From: Nitrospinaceae bacterium UBA3496
GTDB lineage: Bacteria > UBA8248
DNA length: 8,125 nt
Assembly (NCBI GenBank): GCA_002377645.1
Contig: DFQF01000037.1
Span: 12,417 to 20,541, forward strand
Reading direction: 5' to 3'
Part shown: piece after piece, positions 1 to 8,062 of the stretch
Position numbering within the stretch: position 1 is the stretch's first letter
Layout of the letters: the number at the start of each line of letters is the position of its first letter
The notes under the pieces: model-generated
The model's input: only the letters and a program-made list of their open reading frames with translations
Told to the model about the DNA's origin: nothing
Databases searched by the model: none
Position numbers and translations under genes: made by a program

Positions 1-801
1 CAGGGAATGATGTTTGGTTTTGCCTGCAAAGAATCTCCAGAATTAATGCCTCTTCCTATTATATTGGCCCATAAATTGGTTCGTGAGACTTCTGTTAAGA
101 GAAAAGACGGCACGTTGTCTTACCTAAGACCTGATAGTAAGAGTCAGGTATCTATTGAATACGTTAACGGAAAACCATCAAAAATACAAAACGTTGTTAT
201 TTCAGCGCAACACGCTGAAGATGTTTCGCATGAACAGATTAGAGAAGATGTTATTTCACAAATTATAAATCCAATTTTACCAGATGAAATGGTAGTAGAT
301 ACTACCGAATTTCTTGTTAATCCAACTGGAACTTTTGTAATTGGCGGACCTATGGGAGATACAGGATTGACAGGAAGAAAGATAATTGTAGATACCTATG
401 GTGGGTATAGCAGGCATGGTGGTGGAGCTTTTTCAGGAAAGGATCCATCGAAAGTCGATAGATCTGCTGCATATATGGCTAGATATATAGCAAAAAATAT
501 TGTAGCTGCGGATATTGCATCAAAAGCTGAAGTGCAAATTGCATATGCAATAGGTGTTGCGGAGCCTGTTTCAGTATTAGTAGACGTTTTTGGCACAAGC
601 GAAATAGAAGAGGATCTAATAACAAATGCTGTGAAAGAAGTGTTTAGCCTGAAACCGAAAGAAATTATAGATACTTTAAATTTAAGGCGTCCAATTTATA
701 AGAATACCGCCGCTTATGGTCACTTCGGAAGATCTGAAGATGAATTTAGTTGGGAGAAAACAGATAAAGCGCAAGATCTGAGAACTGCCTTAAAAATATA
801 A
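1..801 (+). CDS. metK: S-adenosylmethionine synthase, 5'-truncated by window edge
   Basis: MetK condenses methionine with ATP to S-adenosylmethionine, releasing phosphate and pyrophosphate; it is a cytosolic homotetramer. The reading frame is open from base 1, where the first visible residues are [20 protein letters not shown], the family's '[22 protein letters not shown]' block. The true start is therefore upstream, and Met codons at 7 and 10 are internal. About 266 residues are visible against about 384 for the E. coli enzyme, so roughly 115 N-terminal residues are missing. Further signatures, numbered from the first visible residue, are [16 protein letters not shown] (35-50), the nucleotide/phosphate loop [13 protein letters not shown] (115-127), [16 protein letters not shown] (140-155), YAIGVAEP (182-189) and the C-terminal AAYGHFGR and WEKTDKA blocks. 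No key motif is damaged. The gene ends in TAA, 30 bp before ahcY, the next enzyme needed in SAM turnover. Identification is certain. Confidence 0.97.
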   Translation, partial: QGMMFGFACKESPELMPLPIILAHKLVRETSVKRKDGTLSYLRPDSKSQVSIEYVNGKPSKIQNVVISAQHAEDVSHEQIREDVISQIINPILPDEMVVDTTEFLVNPTGTFVIGGPMGDTGLTGRKIIVDTYGGYSRHGGGAFSGKDPSKVDRSAAYMARYIAKNIVAADIASKAEVQIAYAIGVAEPVSVLVDVFGTSEIEEDLITNAVKEVFSLKPKEIIDTLNLRRPIYKNTAAYGHFGRSEDEFSWEKTDKAQDLRTALKI

Positions 802-825
802 AACATTAACAACACTAGAAAGTGA

Positions 826-2088
<1,263 letters not shown>

Positions 2089-2115
2089 AGAAATTTCCTC
2101 TTTGTTTTTTAGATT

Positions 2116-3348
2116 ATGAAGAAAAAACATTTCCCGTTATTTATCTTTGCGGCCATTTCATTTTTTTATATTTCAGTTTCCCTTTTTGCTGGACCTATAA
2201 ATACAGTAAAAAATGTGAGCTTTTATAAATTTGGAAAATCTGAAAAAATCACATTCTTTTTTAGTGGAAGACTGCCAAATTTTACCCACTACGTTAGCAA
2301 ATCAAAAAAATATTTCACTCTAAGAATCGATAGAACCAAAGTTGTAAACAAGAAATTTTCAATTCCACATTCCTTCCATTATGTTAAGTCAATTAATAAA
2401 ATTAAGACAAAAAATGAAGATTCAAGAATAAGGTTTTTGCTTTCTGTGAAATCATTAAAAATAATTGTTTATCCGCTAAAAAATCCAAATCGAATAGTTC
2501 TTTCATTTAGAAGAAAAATGAATATCAAAACTAGAAGTAAAGTGAAAGCTAAAATCAGAAGTAAACGTATGCCAATGAAAAACACTTTACAACGAAGTTC
2601 ATCAATTAAGAAAAACCTGCGCCTGAAATTTATGAACGGAAGAGGGGTTGTCGTTTTAGATCCTGGCCATGGTGGAAGAGATCCAGGTGCAATTGGTATT
2701 TATAGAAATAATGAGAAATTTGTGAATTTAGATGTCTCAAGAAAATTATTTAAAATACTAAAAAGAAACTATCTCAAGAAAAATAAGATTTTCATGACTA
2801 GATTTAACGATAGTTATGTTTCTCTAAATCAAAGAAGAAGATTTTCGAATAGAATGAACGCTGACGTTTTTGTTTCAATTCATTCTAATAGTTCGAGAAG
2901 AAAAAGTCTCAATGGAATTGAAACATATTTTTATAACAAAAAAGCATCTTCGAAAAGATCTTACAGGTTAGCTTTAAGAGAGAATATGCAGATGGAAAGA
3001 GTTGGCAGTGATTTAGATAAGATATTTAGCGATATGTGGGAAAGCGAAAAAGTTGTTGCTTCAAAAAAAATCGCTGAATTAACTCAGAACACGTTAGTAA
3101 GATATCTTCGTATGAACAATTATAAAGTAAAAGATTTAGGAACGAAATATGCACCTTTTGCAGTATTAAAAAATTCAAGAAGAAAAATAAATAAAGATCT
3201 TTTTCCAACTGTAAGCATATTGATAGAAATTGGTTTTTTAAGTAATAGAATAGAATCGAGATGGCTATTAAGAGAGAGTTATAGACAAAAAATTGCAGAA
3301 GGAATAGCTTTAGGGATTAAATCCTATATTTTCAACAAAAGGTTTTAG
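2116..3348 (+). CDS. Secreted N-acetylmuramoyl-L-alanine amidase (AMIN + Amidase_3), AmiC-like
   Basis: This is a zinc amidase that cuts the bond between MurNAc and the stem peptide, typically for daughter-cell separation. Residues 1-25 look like a Sec signal peptide: KKKH, then a hydrophobic stretch, with cleavage likely after SLFA. No twin-arginine motif is present. Residues about 30-131 are beta-rich and fit an AMIN (septum/peptidoglycan-targeting) domain. Residues 132-171 are a strongly basic linker. The catalytic domain (about 177-405) has VVLDPGHGGRDPGA with H185, E200 in NNEKFVNLD, H256 in VSIHSNSS, and E371 in LIEIGFLSN; these match the Zn ligands and catalytic glutamate of Amidase_3. 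A helical insert (about 291-333) sits where AmiB/AmiC enzymes carry their autoinhibitory segment, which is inference. An in-frame TAG at 2110-2112 makes ATG 2116 the first possible ATG. No good Shine-Dalgarno is visible; the leader is T-rich. A 27-bp gap follows ahcY. Confidence 0.92.
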   Translation: MKKKHFPLFIFAAISFFYISVSLFAGPINTVKNVSFYKFGKSEKITFFFSGRLPNFTHYVSKSKKYFTLRIDRTKVVNKKFSIPHSFHYVKSINKIKTKNEDSRIRFLLSVKSLKIIVYPLKNPNRIVLSFRRKMNIKTRSKVKAKIRSKRMPMKNTLQRSSSIKKNLRLKFMNGRGVVVLDPGHGGRDPGAIGIYRNNEKFVNLDVSRKLFKILKRNYLKKNKIFMTRFNDSYVSLNQRRRFSNRMNADVFVSIHSNSSRRKSLNGIETYFYNKKASSKRSYRLALRENMQMERVGSDLDKIFSDMWESEKVVASKKIAELTQNTLVRYLRMNNYKVKDLGTKYAPFAVLKNSRRKINKDLFPTVSILIEIGFLSNRIESRWLLRESYRQKIAEGIALGIKSYIFNKRF

Positions 3349-3353
3349 GGAGA
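3347..3353 (+). promoter_or_regulatory. Shine-Dalgarno site of der
   Basis: AGGGAGA overlaps the TAG stop of the amidase gene and lies 7 bases before the der ATG. It is the clearest ribosome binding site in the window and fixes the der start at 3361. The overlap with the upstream stop suggests translational coupling. Confidence 0.7.
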
Positions 3354-3360
3354 ACCTAAA

Positions 3361-4680
3361 ATGGAATTACCTGTTTTTACGATAATCGGACGTCCTAATG
3401 TAGGGAAATCCACTCTATTCAATAGAATTGTGAAGAGAAGAAAAGCTATTGTTTCACCTGAACCTGGAATGACTAGAGACAGAAATTATGAGGTAGTTGA
3501 AGTTGCTGGAAAAAATTTCTTATTGGTAGACACTGGCGGATTTACAGAATCTGTAGTCGACCCTTTTAATAATCTTATCAAATCACAAATCTTTGAATCC
3601 TTGAAAGAATCAAACGTTATTTTCTTTGTAGTAGATGGGATAGATGGGATTTTAAATGACGATTTTGAAATAGCAAAAATGGTCAGAGACAGTAAAGTGC
3701 CAACAATTCTTGTTATGAATAAGTCTGATGCGAATGTATCGCAATATAATGTTTCAGATTTCTATCAATTAGGATTTGATGAGCCGCAAATTGTATCTGC
3801 TGAACACTCTAAAGGTATTGAGTCAATGATTGAAAAAGCCTTTACCTTAGTAAAAGAAAACAATCATGAATATGTAGATCATAATGAAATAGGGGTTTCT
3901 ATTCTAGGGAGAGCAAATGTAGGGAAATCCTCACTTTTAAATCATTTATTGCAAAAAAACCGATCTCTGGTAAGTGATATTCCTGGTACTACTAGAGATC
4001 CAATCGATTCTTTTTGCACTAGAGGTGAGCATACCTATAGATTTATTGATACTGCAGGGATAAGAAAAAAATCAAGAAAATCTATTTCAAAAAATGAAGT
4101 AATCAGCATGCTGTTTTCTTTTAGAAGTATTTTCAGATCTGACCTTTGCATATTGTTGATAGATGCAATAGATGGCCCATCAACGATTGATTCACAAATT
4201 GCTAGTCAAATTGTAGAGTCTGGAAAATCTTGCTTGATAGCAATAAATAAATGGGATTTACTAGAAAAACAAACTAAAACGTTTGATGAGATGGTGTTAG
4301 ACATTCGAGATAAGTTGCCTCAAATGAGATTTGCTCCTGTTTTATCTATTTCTGCTTTAACAGGACTTAGATGCGAAAAATTGTATGATCTTATCCATAC
4401 ATCCATAGATGCATCTAAACAAAGGATATCAACATCAATTTTAAATGAACATCTAAAGAAATGGACTGATTCGCATCCACCTCCTTATGATCATAGAGGC
4501 AAAAGAACTCCTATGTTTTATGCTACGCAAATTTCAACACAGCCACCACATTTCGTATTTTTCTTAGGAAAAATTAAAAAATCTTTTTTTACTCAATACT
4601 CTAGATATTTAGAAAACAGAATAAGAGACGATTTCGATTTCGAGGGTAGTAGCATAAGAGTAAGTTTCAGATCTAAATAA
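3361..4680 (+). CDS. der: Ribosome assembly GTPase Der (EngA)
   Basis: Der is an essential tandem-GTPase factor that binds the 50S subunit during late assembly. At 439 residues it has the usual family length and full layout. The first G domain has GRPNVGKS (10-17), GMTRD (36-40), DTGG (57-60) and NKSD (120-123). The second has GRANVGKS (183-190), GTTRD (209-213), DTAG (230-233) and NKWD (296-299). A C-terminal KH-like domain (about 357-439) contains the PPPYDHRGKR-x-PMFYATQ and PPHFVFF-x-G blocks. All GTP-binding motifs are intact. The segment after the second DTAG (KKSRKSISKNEVISMLFSFRSIF) is more divergent than the usual G-V-E-x-x-S-V-x-R-T stretch but in register. The gene follows the amidase by 12 bp. 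No convincing intrinsic terminator follows it, so some read-through into the next gene is possible. Identification is certain. Confidence 0.97.
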   Translation: MELPVFTIIGRPNVGKSTLFNRIVKRRKAIVSPEPGMTRDRNYEVVEVAGKNFLLVDTGGFTESVVDPFNNLIKSQIFESLKESNVIFFVVDGIDGILNDDFEIAKMVRDSKVPTILVMNKSDANVSQYNVSDFYQLGFDEPQIVSAEHSKGIESMIEKAFTLVKENNHEYVDHNEIGVSILGRANVGKSSLLNHLLQKNRSLVSDIPGTTRDPIDSFCTRGEHTYRFIDTAGIRKKSRKSISKNEVISMLFSFRSIFRSDLCILLIDAIDGPSTIDSQIASQIVESGKSCLIAINKWDLLEKQTKTFDEMVLDIRDKLPQMRFAPVLSISALTGLRCEKLYDLIHTSIDASKQRISTSILNEHLKKWTDSHPPPYDHRGKRTPMFYATQISTQPPHFVFFLGKIKKSFFTQYSRYLENRIRDDFDFEGSSIRVSFRSK

Positions 4681-4754
4681 ACTCACTATTATTCAATATA
4701 GTTAAGATTCAACTTTAATAATTCCTTCAAACTATCTAAAGTGATTGACAAAAT

Positions 4755-4777
4755 AACAATGTGCTTGCAATATTGTT
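4755..4777. repeat. Imperfect dyad (possible operator) in the promoter region
   Basis: AACAAT (4755-4760) and ATTGTT (4772-4777) are perfect inverted copies separated by 11 bases. The core TGC-TT-GCA (4762-4769) is itself symmetric, so the whole 23-bp element is a near-palindrome with a one-base offset. It lies just downstream of TTGACA and covers the candidate -10, the usual place for a repressor or MerR-type site. Binding by any protein is inference. Confidence 0.35.
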
Positions 4778-4829
4778 GTATATTTAAAACTTAACAATTC
4801 AATTGAACTTTCGGATTTAATATACCTGT

Positions 4830-4836
4830 GGAAGGA
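4830..4836 (+). promoter_or_regulatory. Shine-Dalgarno site deciding the EF-G-like start
   Basis: GGAAGGA lies three bases before ATG 4840 and overlaps the in-frame GTG at 4828-4830. A ribosome using this site would initiate at 4840, not at GTG 4828, which has no ribosome binding site in the usual place. The protein from 4840 begins MAKYTSEDIRNV, which matches how members of this family usually start. Confidence 0.6.
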
Positions 4837-4839
4837 AAA

Positions 4840-6930
4840 ATGGCTAAATATACATCTGAAGATATTAGAAATGTAGTTTTTTTAGGAGAGGGAGGAAATG
4901 GAAAATCCTCTTTAGTTGAAGCATGCTTGTTTACTTCAGGAAATACAGATAGGCAAGGAAAAATCGATGAAGAAAACTCTATCTTAGACAGTGAACCTGA
5001 AGAACAAAAAAGAAGATCTTCTATATTGTCTTCCGTAGCTCATGCAGACTGGGAAACAAAAAGATTTAATCTTATTGATACTCCAGGATTTTCAAATTTC
5101 ATCGCTGATACAATTTCTTCTATTAGGGTTGCAGACAATGCTATTCTTGTGATGAGTGGACATTCTGAGCCTAAAGTAATTACTGAAAAAACATACCAAT
5201 GGGCAACAAATGAAAATATTCCTACATTCGTTTTTATAAATCAAATGGATCATGAGCAGGCAGATTTAAATTCCTCTTTAGAAAATGCGGAAAAATCTCT
5301 TGAAAAGAGAATAGTTCCATTGAATATACCTGTTGGCAATGGTGAAAACTTTTCTATAATTGTAGACCTTATTACTGGCAAAGCATTTCAGTATGATAGC
5401 GGTGGAAACGGCAAAGGAAAAGAAGTAGATATTCCTTCAGAAGTAAGTTCTGAAATTGAATCGTACCGTTCCAACCTTTTTGAATTTGCAGCAGAGTCTA
5501 GCGAAGAACTTCTTGAAAAATTTCTAGAAGAAGGCGAGCTTACTGCAGAAGAATTGATAGAAGGACTTAAAGATGGAATTGCAGATTCATCTTTTCTGCC
5601 TGTTCTTTTCGGTTGCGGATTGAAGAACATAGGTACCGATTTGCTTATGAGAACACTTGTAGACTTTGGCATGAATCCAATTCAGAGAATTTCACAAACT
5701 AATATCAGTGTAATGGGGGAGAGCGGGGAAGAATCTAAGCTATCAACTGACGATAAATTTAGAGCCTTGGTATTTAAAACCGTCGTAGATTCTTTTGCTG
5801 GAAAATTAAACTATTTTAGAATTTTTTCCGGGAAGACTTCCTCGGACAGTTCAGTATTCAATCCTTCCAAAAAAGAAAAAGAAAGATTAGGAGCACTGCT
5901 TTATCTTCAAGGAAAAAATCAAAGTCCTGCAGATTCAGGATTAGTAGTCGGTGATATTGCTGCAGTGGCAAAGCTAAAATTCACTGAAACTGGCGATACT
6001 TTATGCGATGCTGATATCAATGAATCTTTTAATTCTATTGCTTTTCCTTCGCCAGTCATTTCATACGCAGTAGCACCTAAGAGTAAAGGAGATGAAGAAA
6101 AATTAAGTACTGCTTTTGCTAGAATGAAAGACGAAGACCCTGTTTTAGAGGTTAGTCGAGATCCTCAAACTCAGGAAATGCTTATAGGGGGTTTGGGAGT
6201 TCTACATTTAGAGACAGTGGTTGAAAGATTAAAGAGAAAATACGGTGTTGAGTTAGAAATGCAGACACCGAGAGTACCCTATAAAGAAACTATTAAAGGA
6301 AGGTCTAAGGTTCAAGGTAGATATAAAAAACAGACTGGTGGCAAAGGACAATTTGGGGATACCTGGCTTGAAATTGAACCATTGACTAGAGGTGAAGGTT
6401 TTAGATTCACAGATAAAATTGTAGGTGGAGTAATTCCAAAAACCTACATTCCGGCAGTAGAAAAAGGAATAATAGAAGCTATGGATGCTGGAAGTCTTGC
6501 GGGATATCCCGTTACAGACATAGCTGTAACTTTATACGATGGTAGTTTTCATGCTGTAGATAGTTCAGAAATGGCTTTCAAAATTGCAGGCTCGTTAGGA
6601 TTTAAAAAAGGAATGCTGGAATGTAAGCCCGTTCTTTTGGAACCTATTATGAATATGGAAGTAATCATTCCTGAAGAATTTATGGGTGATGTAATTGGAG
6701 ACTTAAATTCTAGAAGGGGCAGGGTACTAGGCATGGATGCTGGAAGCGGTGGAAAACAGGTAGTGAAAGCAGAAGTACCAATGGCAGAGGTACTCAATTA
6801 TGCTCCGTCTTTACGCTCCATGACTGCAGACAGAGGAGACTTTACAATTGAATTCAGTAAATATGAAGAAGTTCCCGGCCAGATTGCAGAAAAAGTAATA
6901 ACTGAATCCGTTGCTGCTGAAGAGGAATAA
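4840..6930 (+). CDS. fusA: Elongation factor G-like GTPase (EF-G paralogue) with atypical G motifs
   Basis: This is a five-domain translational GTPase of the EF-G family, 696 residues from ATG 4840 (700 if GTG 4828 is used). EF-G drives ribosomal translocation; the role of paralogues like this one is less defined. The G domain has P-loop GEGGNGKS (16-23), DTPGF (80-84) without the canonical HVDF, and NQMD (134-137) in place of NKxD. In the SAL/SA region it has GCGLKN (258-263). Switch I has EEQKRRSSI rather than RGITI. Domain II follows (about 305-390), then domain III (about 402-485) with GGLGVLHLE. Domains IV and V include GGKGQFGD, the domain IV tip DGSFHAVDSSEMAF with H571 (the position of the translocation-critical histidine in E. 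coli EF-G), and RSMTADRGDFTIEFSKYEEVP. The domain IV tip argues for ribosome A-site entry. It follows der after the window's largest gap and is 34 bp before a MerR-family gene. A canonical fusA is expected elsewhere in the genome. Confidence 0.9.
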   Translation: MAKYTSEDIRNVVFLGEGGNGKSSLVEACLFTSGNTDRQGKIDEENSILDSEPEEQKRRSSILSSVAHADWETKRFNLIDTPGFSNFIADTISSIRVADNAILVMSGHSEPKVITEKTYQWATNENIPTFVFINQMDHEQADLNSSLENAEKSLEKRIVPLNIPVGNGENFSIIVDLITGKAFQYDSGGNGKGKEVDIPSEVSSEIESYRSNLFEFAAESSEELLEKFLEEGELTAEELIEGLKDGIADSSFLPVLFGCGLKNIGTDLLMRTLVDFGMNPIQRISQTNISVMGESGEESKLSTDDKFRALVFKTVVDSFAGKLNYFRIFSGKTSSDSSVFNPSKKEKERLGALLYLQGKNQSPADSGLVVGDIAAVAKLKFTETGDTLCDADINESFNSIAFPSPVISYAVAPKSKGDEEKLSTAFARMKDEDPVLEVSRDPQTQEMLIGGLGVLHLETVVERLKRKYGVELEMQTPRVPYKETIKGRSKVQGRYKKQTGGKGQFGDTWLEIEPLTRGEGFRFTDKIVGGVIPKTYIPAVEKGIIEAMDAGSLAGYPVTDIAVTLYDGSFHAVDSSEMAFKIAGSLGFKKGMLECKPVLLEPIMNMEVIIPEEFMGDVIGDLNSRRGRVLGMDAGSGGKQVVKAEVPMAEVLNYAPSLRSMTADRGDFTIEFSKYEEVPGQIAEKVITESVAAEEE

Positions 6931-6964
6931 AAAAATAGCAATCTAATTATAAAATGGGAATATT

Positions 6965-7348
6965 ATGCCCAATAAAAATAAAGTAACACAAAAAATCCCA
7001 GATAAATTATTTTTTAAAATTGGTGAAGTGTCTAAATTGGCAGCTACAAAACCTCACGTACTTCGTTATTGGGAAAAAGAATTCCCAGTATTAAAGCCTA
7101 CAAAGAGTGATACTGGACAAAGAGTTTACAGAAAAAAAGATGTTGAATTAATAATGGAAATCAGAAGATTATTGTACGATGAGAATTTTACGATATCTGG
7201 TGCAAAAAAACAGTTTAAAAGAAAATATACGAGAACAAAAAAAAATGTTGCACAAAAGGATATAGTTGAAGTCCAAAGTGCTACAGATTTAGATATAGCC
7301 TTATTGAGAAATGAACTTGAAGAAATATTAAAATTATTGAAGAATTGA
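6965..7348 (+). CDS. MerR-family DNA-binding regulator, minimal (no effector domain)
   Basis: A 127-residue transcription regulator. Residues 16-36 ([21 protein letters not shown]) form the MerR helix-turn-helix, with the wing at about 44-56 ([16 protein letters not shown]). A helix then follows with [25 protein letters not shown] (60-84). The remainder is a basic segment (85-98) and a C-terminal amphipathic helix (about 109-125, [14 protein letters not shown]) that probably mediates dimerisation. There is no cysteine or any metal- or drug-binding domain. This is the short type often found next to ihfA in deltaproteobacteria, but no ihfA is next to it here. The start at 6965 has only a weak GGGAA (6956-6960), 4 bases upstream. 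A run of nine A (7237-7245) lies between the DNA-binding part and the C-terminal helix. Target unknown; its own upstream region is an obvious candidate. Confidence 0.87.
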   Translation: MPNKNKVTQKIPDKLFFKIGEVSKLAATKPHVLRYWEKEFPVLKPTKSDTGQRVYRKKDVELIMEIRRLLYDENFTISGAKKQFKRKYTRTKKNVAQKDIVEVQSATDLDIALLRNELEEILKLLKN

Positions 7349-7355
7349 AATTATT

Positions 7356-8027
7356 ATGGCATCAGATCCTAAAACAGATCTCAATGAAAATGATCCACTA
7401 CAATTGTTTGTTAAAAAATCACTTGAATTTTTAACTACTTATAAGAAATATTTTATTTCTTCTTTTGCAGTTATCCTCATATTGATTGTTGGAATTGTCC
7501 TATATATTCAAAATCAACAAAAATTATTAATTACTGCAAAAAATAATCTTACAGAAGCAAGTAAAAAATTAACAAAAAAAAAGTATTCAGAATCTGAAAA
7601 ATTATTCCTAAAAGTAATCAATCATAGTCCAGACATAAATATTATCACTAGAGCTAAATTAGGATTATCAAATGTATATAAATATCAAAATAAATACAGT
7701 GAATCTGTAAGAATACTCAATTCTGCATTAGAAGATATAAATAAGAGTACAGATGGTAAATCTTCTATTGAATACGAACTCCTTTACCGGGCTTTGATCT
7801 CTATATATATGAAATCTAAGGATTGCGAAAATATATCAAAATTATTATCTCATGATTTCAAGATTACAAAGAAAGATGATTTGTTGTTAGAACTTGGAAG
7901 ATGTTATGAAAAGAAAGGAAATACGAAAAAATCGTTAATAGTGTTTAAGAAGTTATTAAAAGAGTATCCAAAGAGTCCATTTGTTACAAATCGCATTAAA
8001 ATACTCAATTCTAGCGGAAAGATATAA
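7356..8027 (+). CDS. Single-pass membrane protein with periplasmic TPR domain, YfgM-like layout
   Basis: A 223-residue protein. Residues 1-31 are polar with lysine pairs at 20-21 and 30-31. A single membrane segment follows at about 32-51 (YFISSFAVILILIVGIVLYI), then a Lys-rich helical region. The positive-inside rule predicts cytoplasmic N-terminus and periplasmic C-terminus. Helix pairs at about 57-90 and 97-130 and a clear TPR at about 175-208 (LLLELGRCYEKKGNTKKSL, ending YPKSP) mark a tetratricopeptide domain. The N-anchored, C-terminal TPR plan resembles YfgM, the SecYEG-associated periplasmic helper, and TPR_21-type proteins. E. coli yfgM lies near der (yfgM-bamB-der), and der is also nearby here, but homology is not proven. 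It begins 7 bp after the MerR gene with no evident Shine-Dalgarno, so translational coupling is likely. A nine-A run occurs at 7574-7582. Confidence 0.75.
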   Translation: MASDPKTDLNENDPLQLFVKKSLEFLTTYKKYFISSFAVILILIVGIVLYIQNQQKLLITAKNNLTEASKKLTKKKYSESEKLFLKVINHSPDINIITRAKLGLSNVYKYQNKYSESVRILNSALEDINKSTDGKSSIEYELLYRALISIYMKSKDCENISKLLSHDFKITKKDDLLLELGRCYEKKGNTKKSLIVFKKLLKEYPKSPFVTNRIKILNSSGKI

Positions 8028-8062
8028 TCGATGATAACATATATTATGTAAAATGATTATAT
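8022..8062. repeat. Inverted repeat at convergent gene ends, possible two-way terminator
   Basis: ATATAATC (8022-8029) is the exact reverse complement of GATTATAT (8055-8062). A second small stem lies inside it, ACATA (8037-8041) with TATGT (8045-8049). The outer arms contain the stop codon of the TPR gene and the stop of the putative minus-strand gene. Stems are all A/T-rich and no long T-run follows on either strand, so termination is only a possibility. Confidence 0.35.

Larger units (their letters stand above)
4681..4839 (+). promoter_or_regulatory. Intergenic leader with candidate promoter for the EF-G-like operon
   Basis: This is the only gap over 100 bp, lying between der and the EF-G-like gene. 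It contains a perfect TTGACA at 4745-4750. The -10 candidates are imperfect: CAATAT at 4768-4773 gives a 17-bp spacer but matches only 3 of 6 positions, and TATTGT at 4771-4776 is a better hexamer with a 20-bp spacer. The AT-rich stretch TATATTTAAAA (4779-4789) follows. A 10-bp perfect palindrome TTCAATTGAA lies at 4798-4807. No T-tailed GC-rich hairpin is present after der; the best stem is ACTTTA (4712-4717) with TAAAGT (4737-4742), which is too weak to call. No riboswitch motif was recognised. Confidence 0.4.

Noticed and set aside
396..596. Minus-strand open frame inside metK
   Set aside because: It is a shadow of the intact MetK frame, with low-complexity translation and no ribosome binding site.
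4712..4742. Possible terminator after der (ACTTTA with TAAAGT)
   Set aside because: Six A/T-rich pairs with a 19-base loop and no T-run are not enough to call.
5388..5672. Minus-strand open frame inside the EF-G-like gene, Ser/Pro-rich
   Set aside because: Its composition is what the reverse of Glu/Lys/Gly codons gives; the + frame is conserved EF-G.
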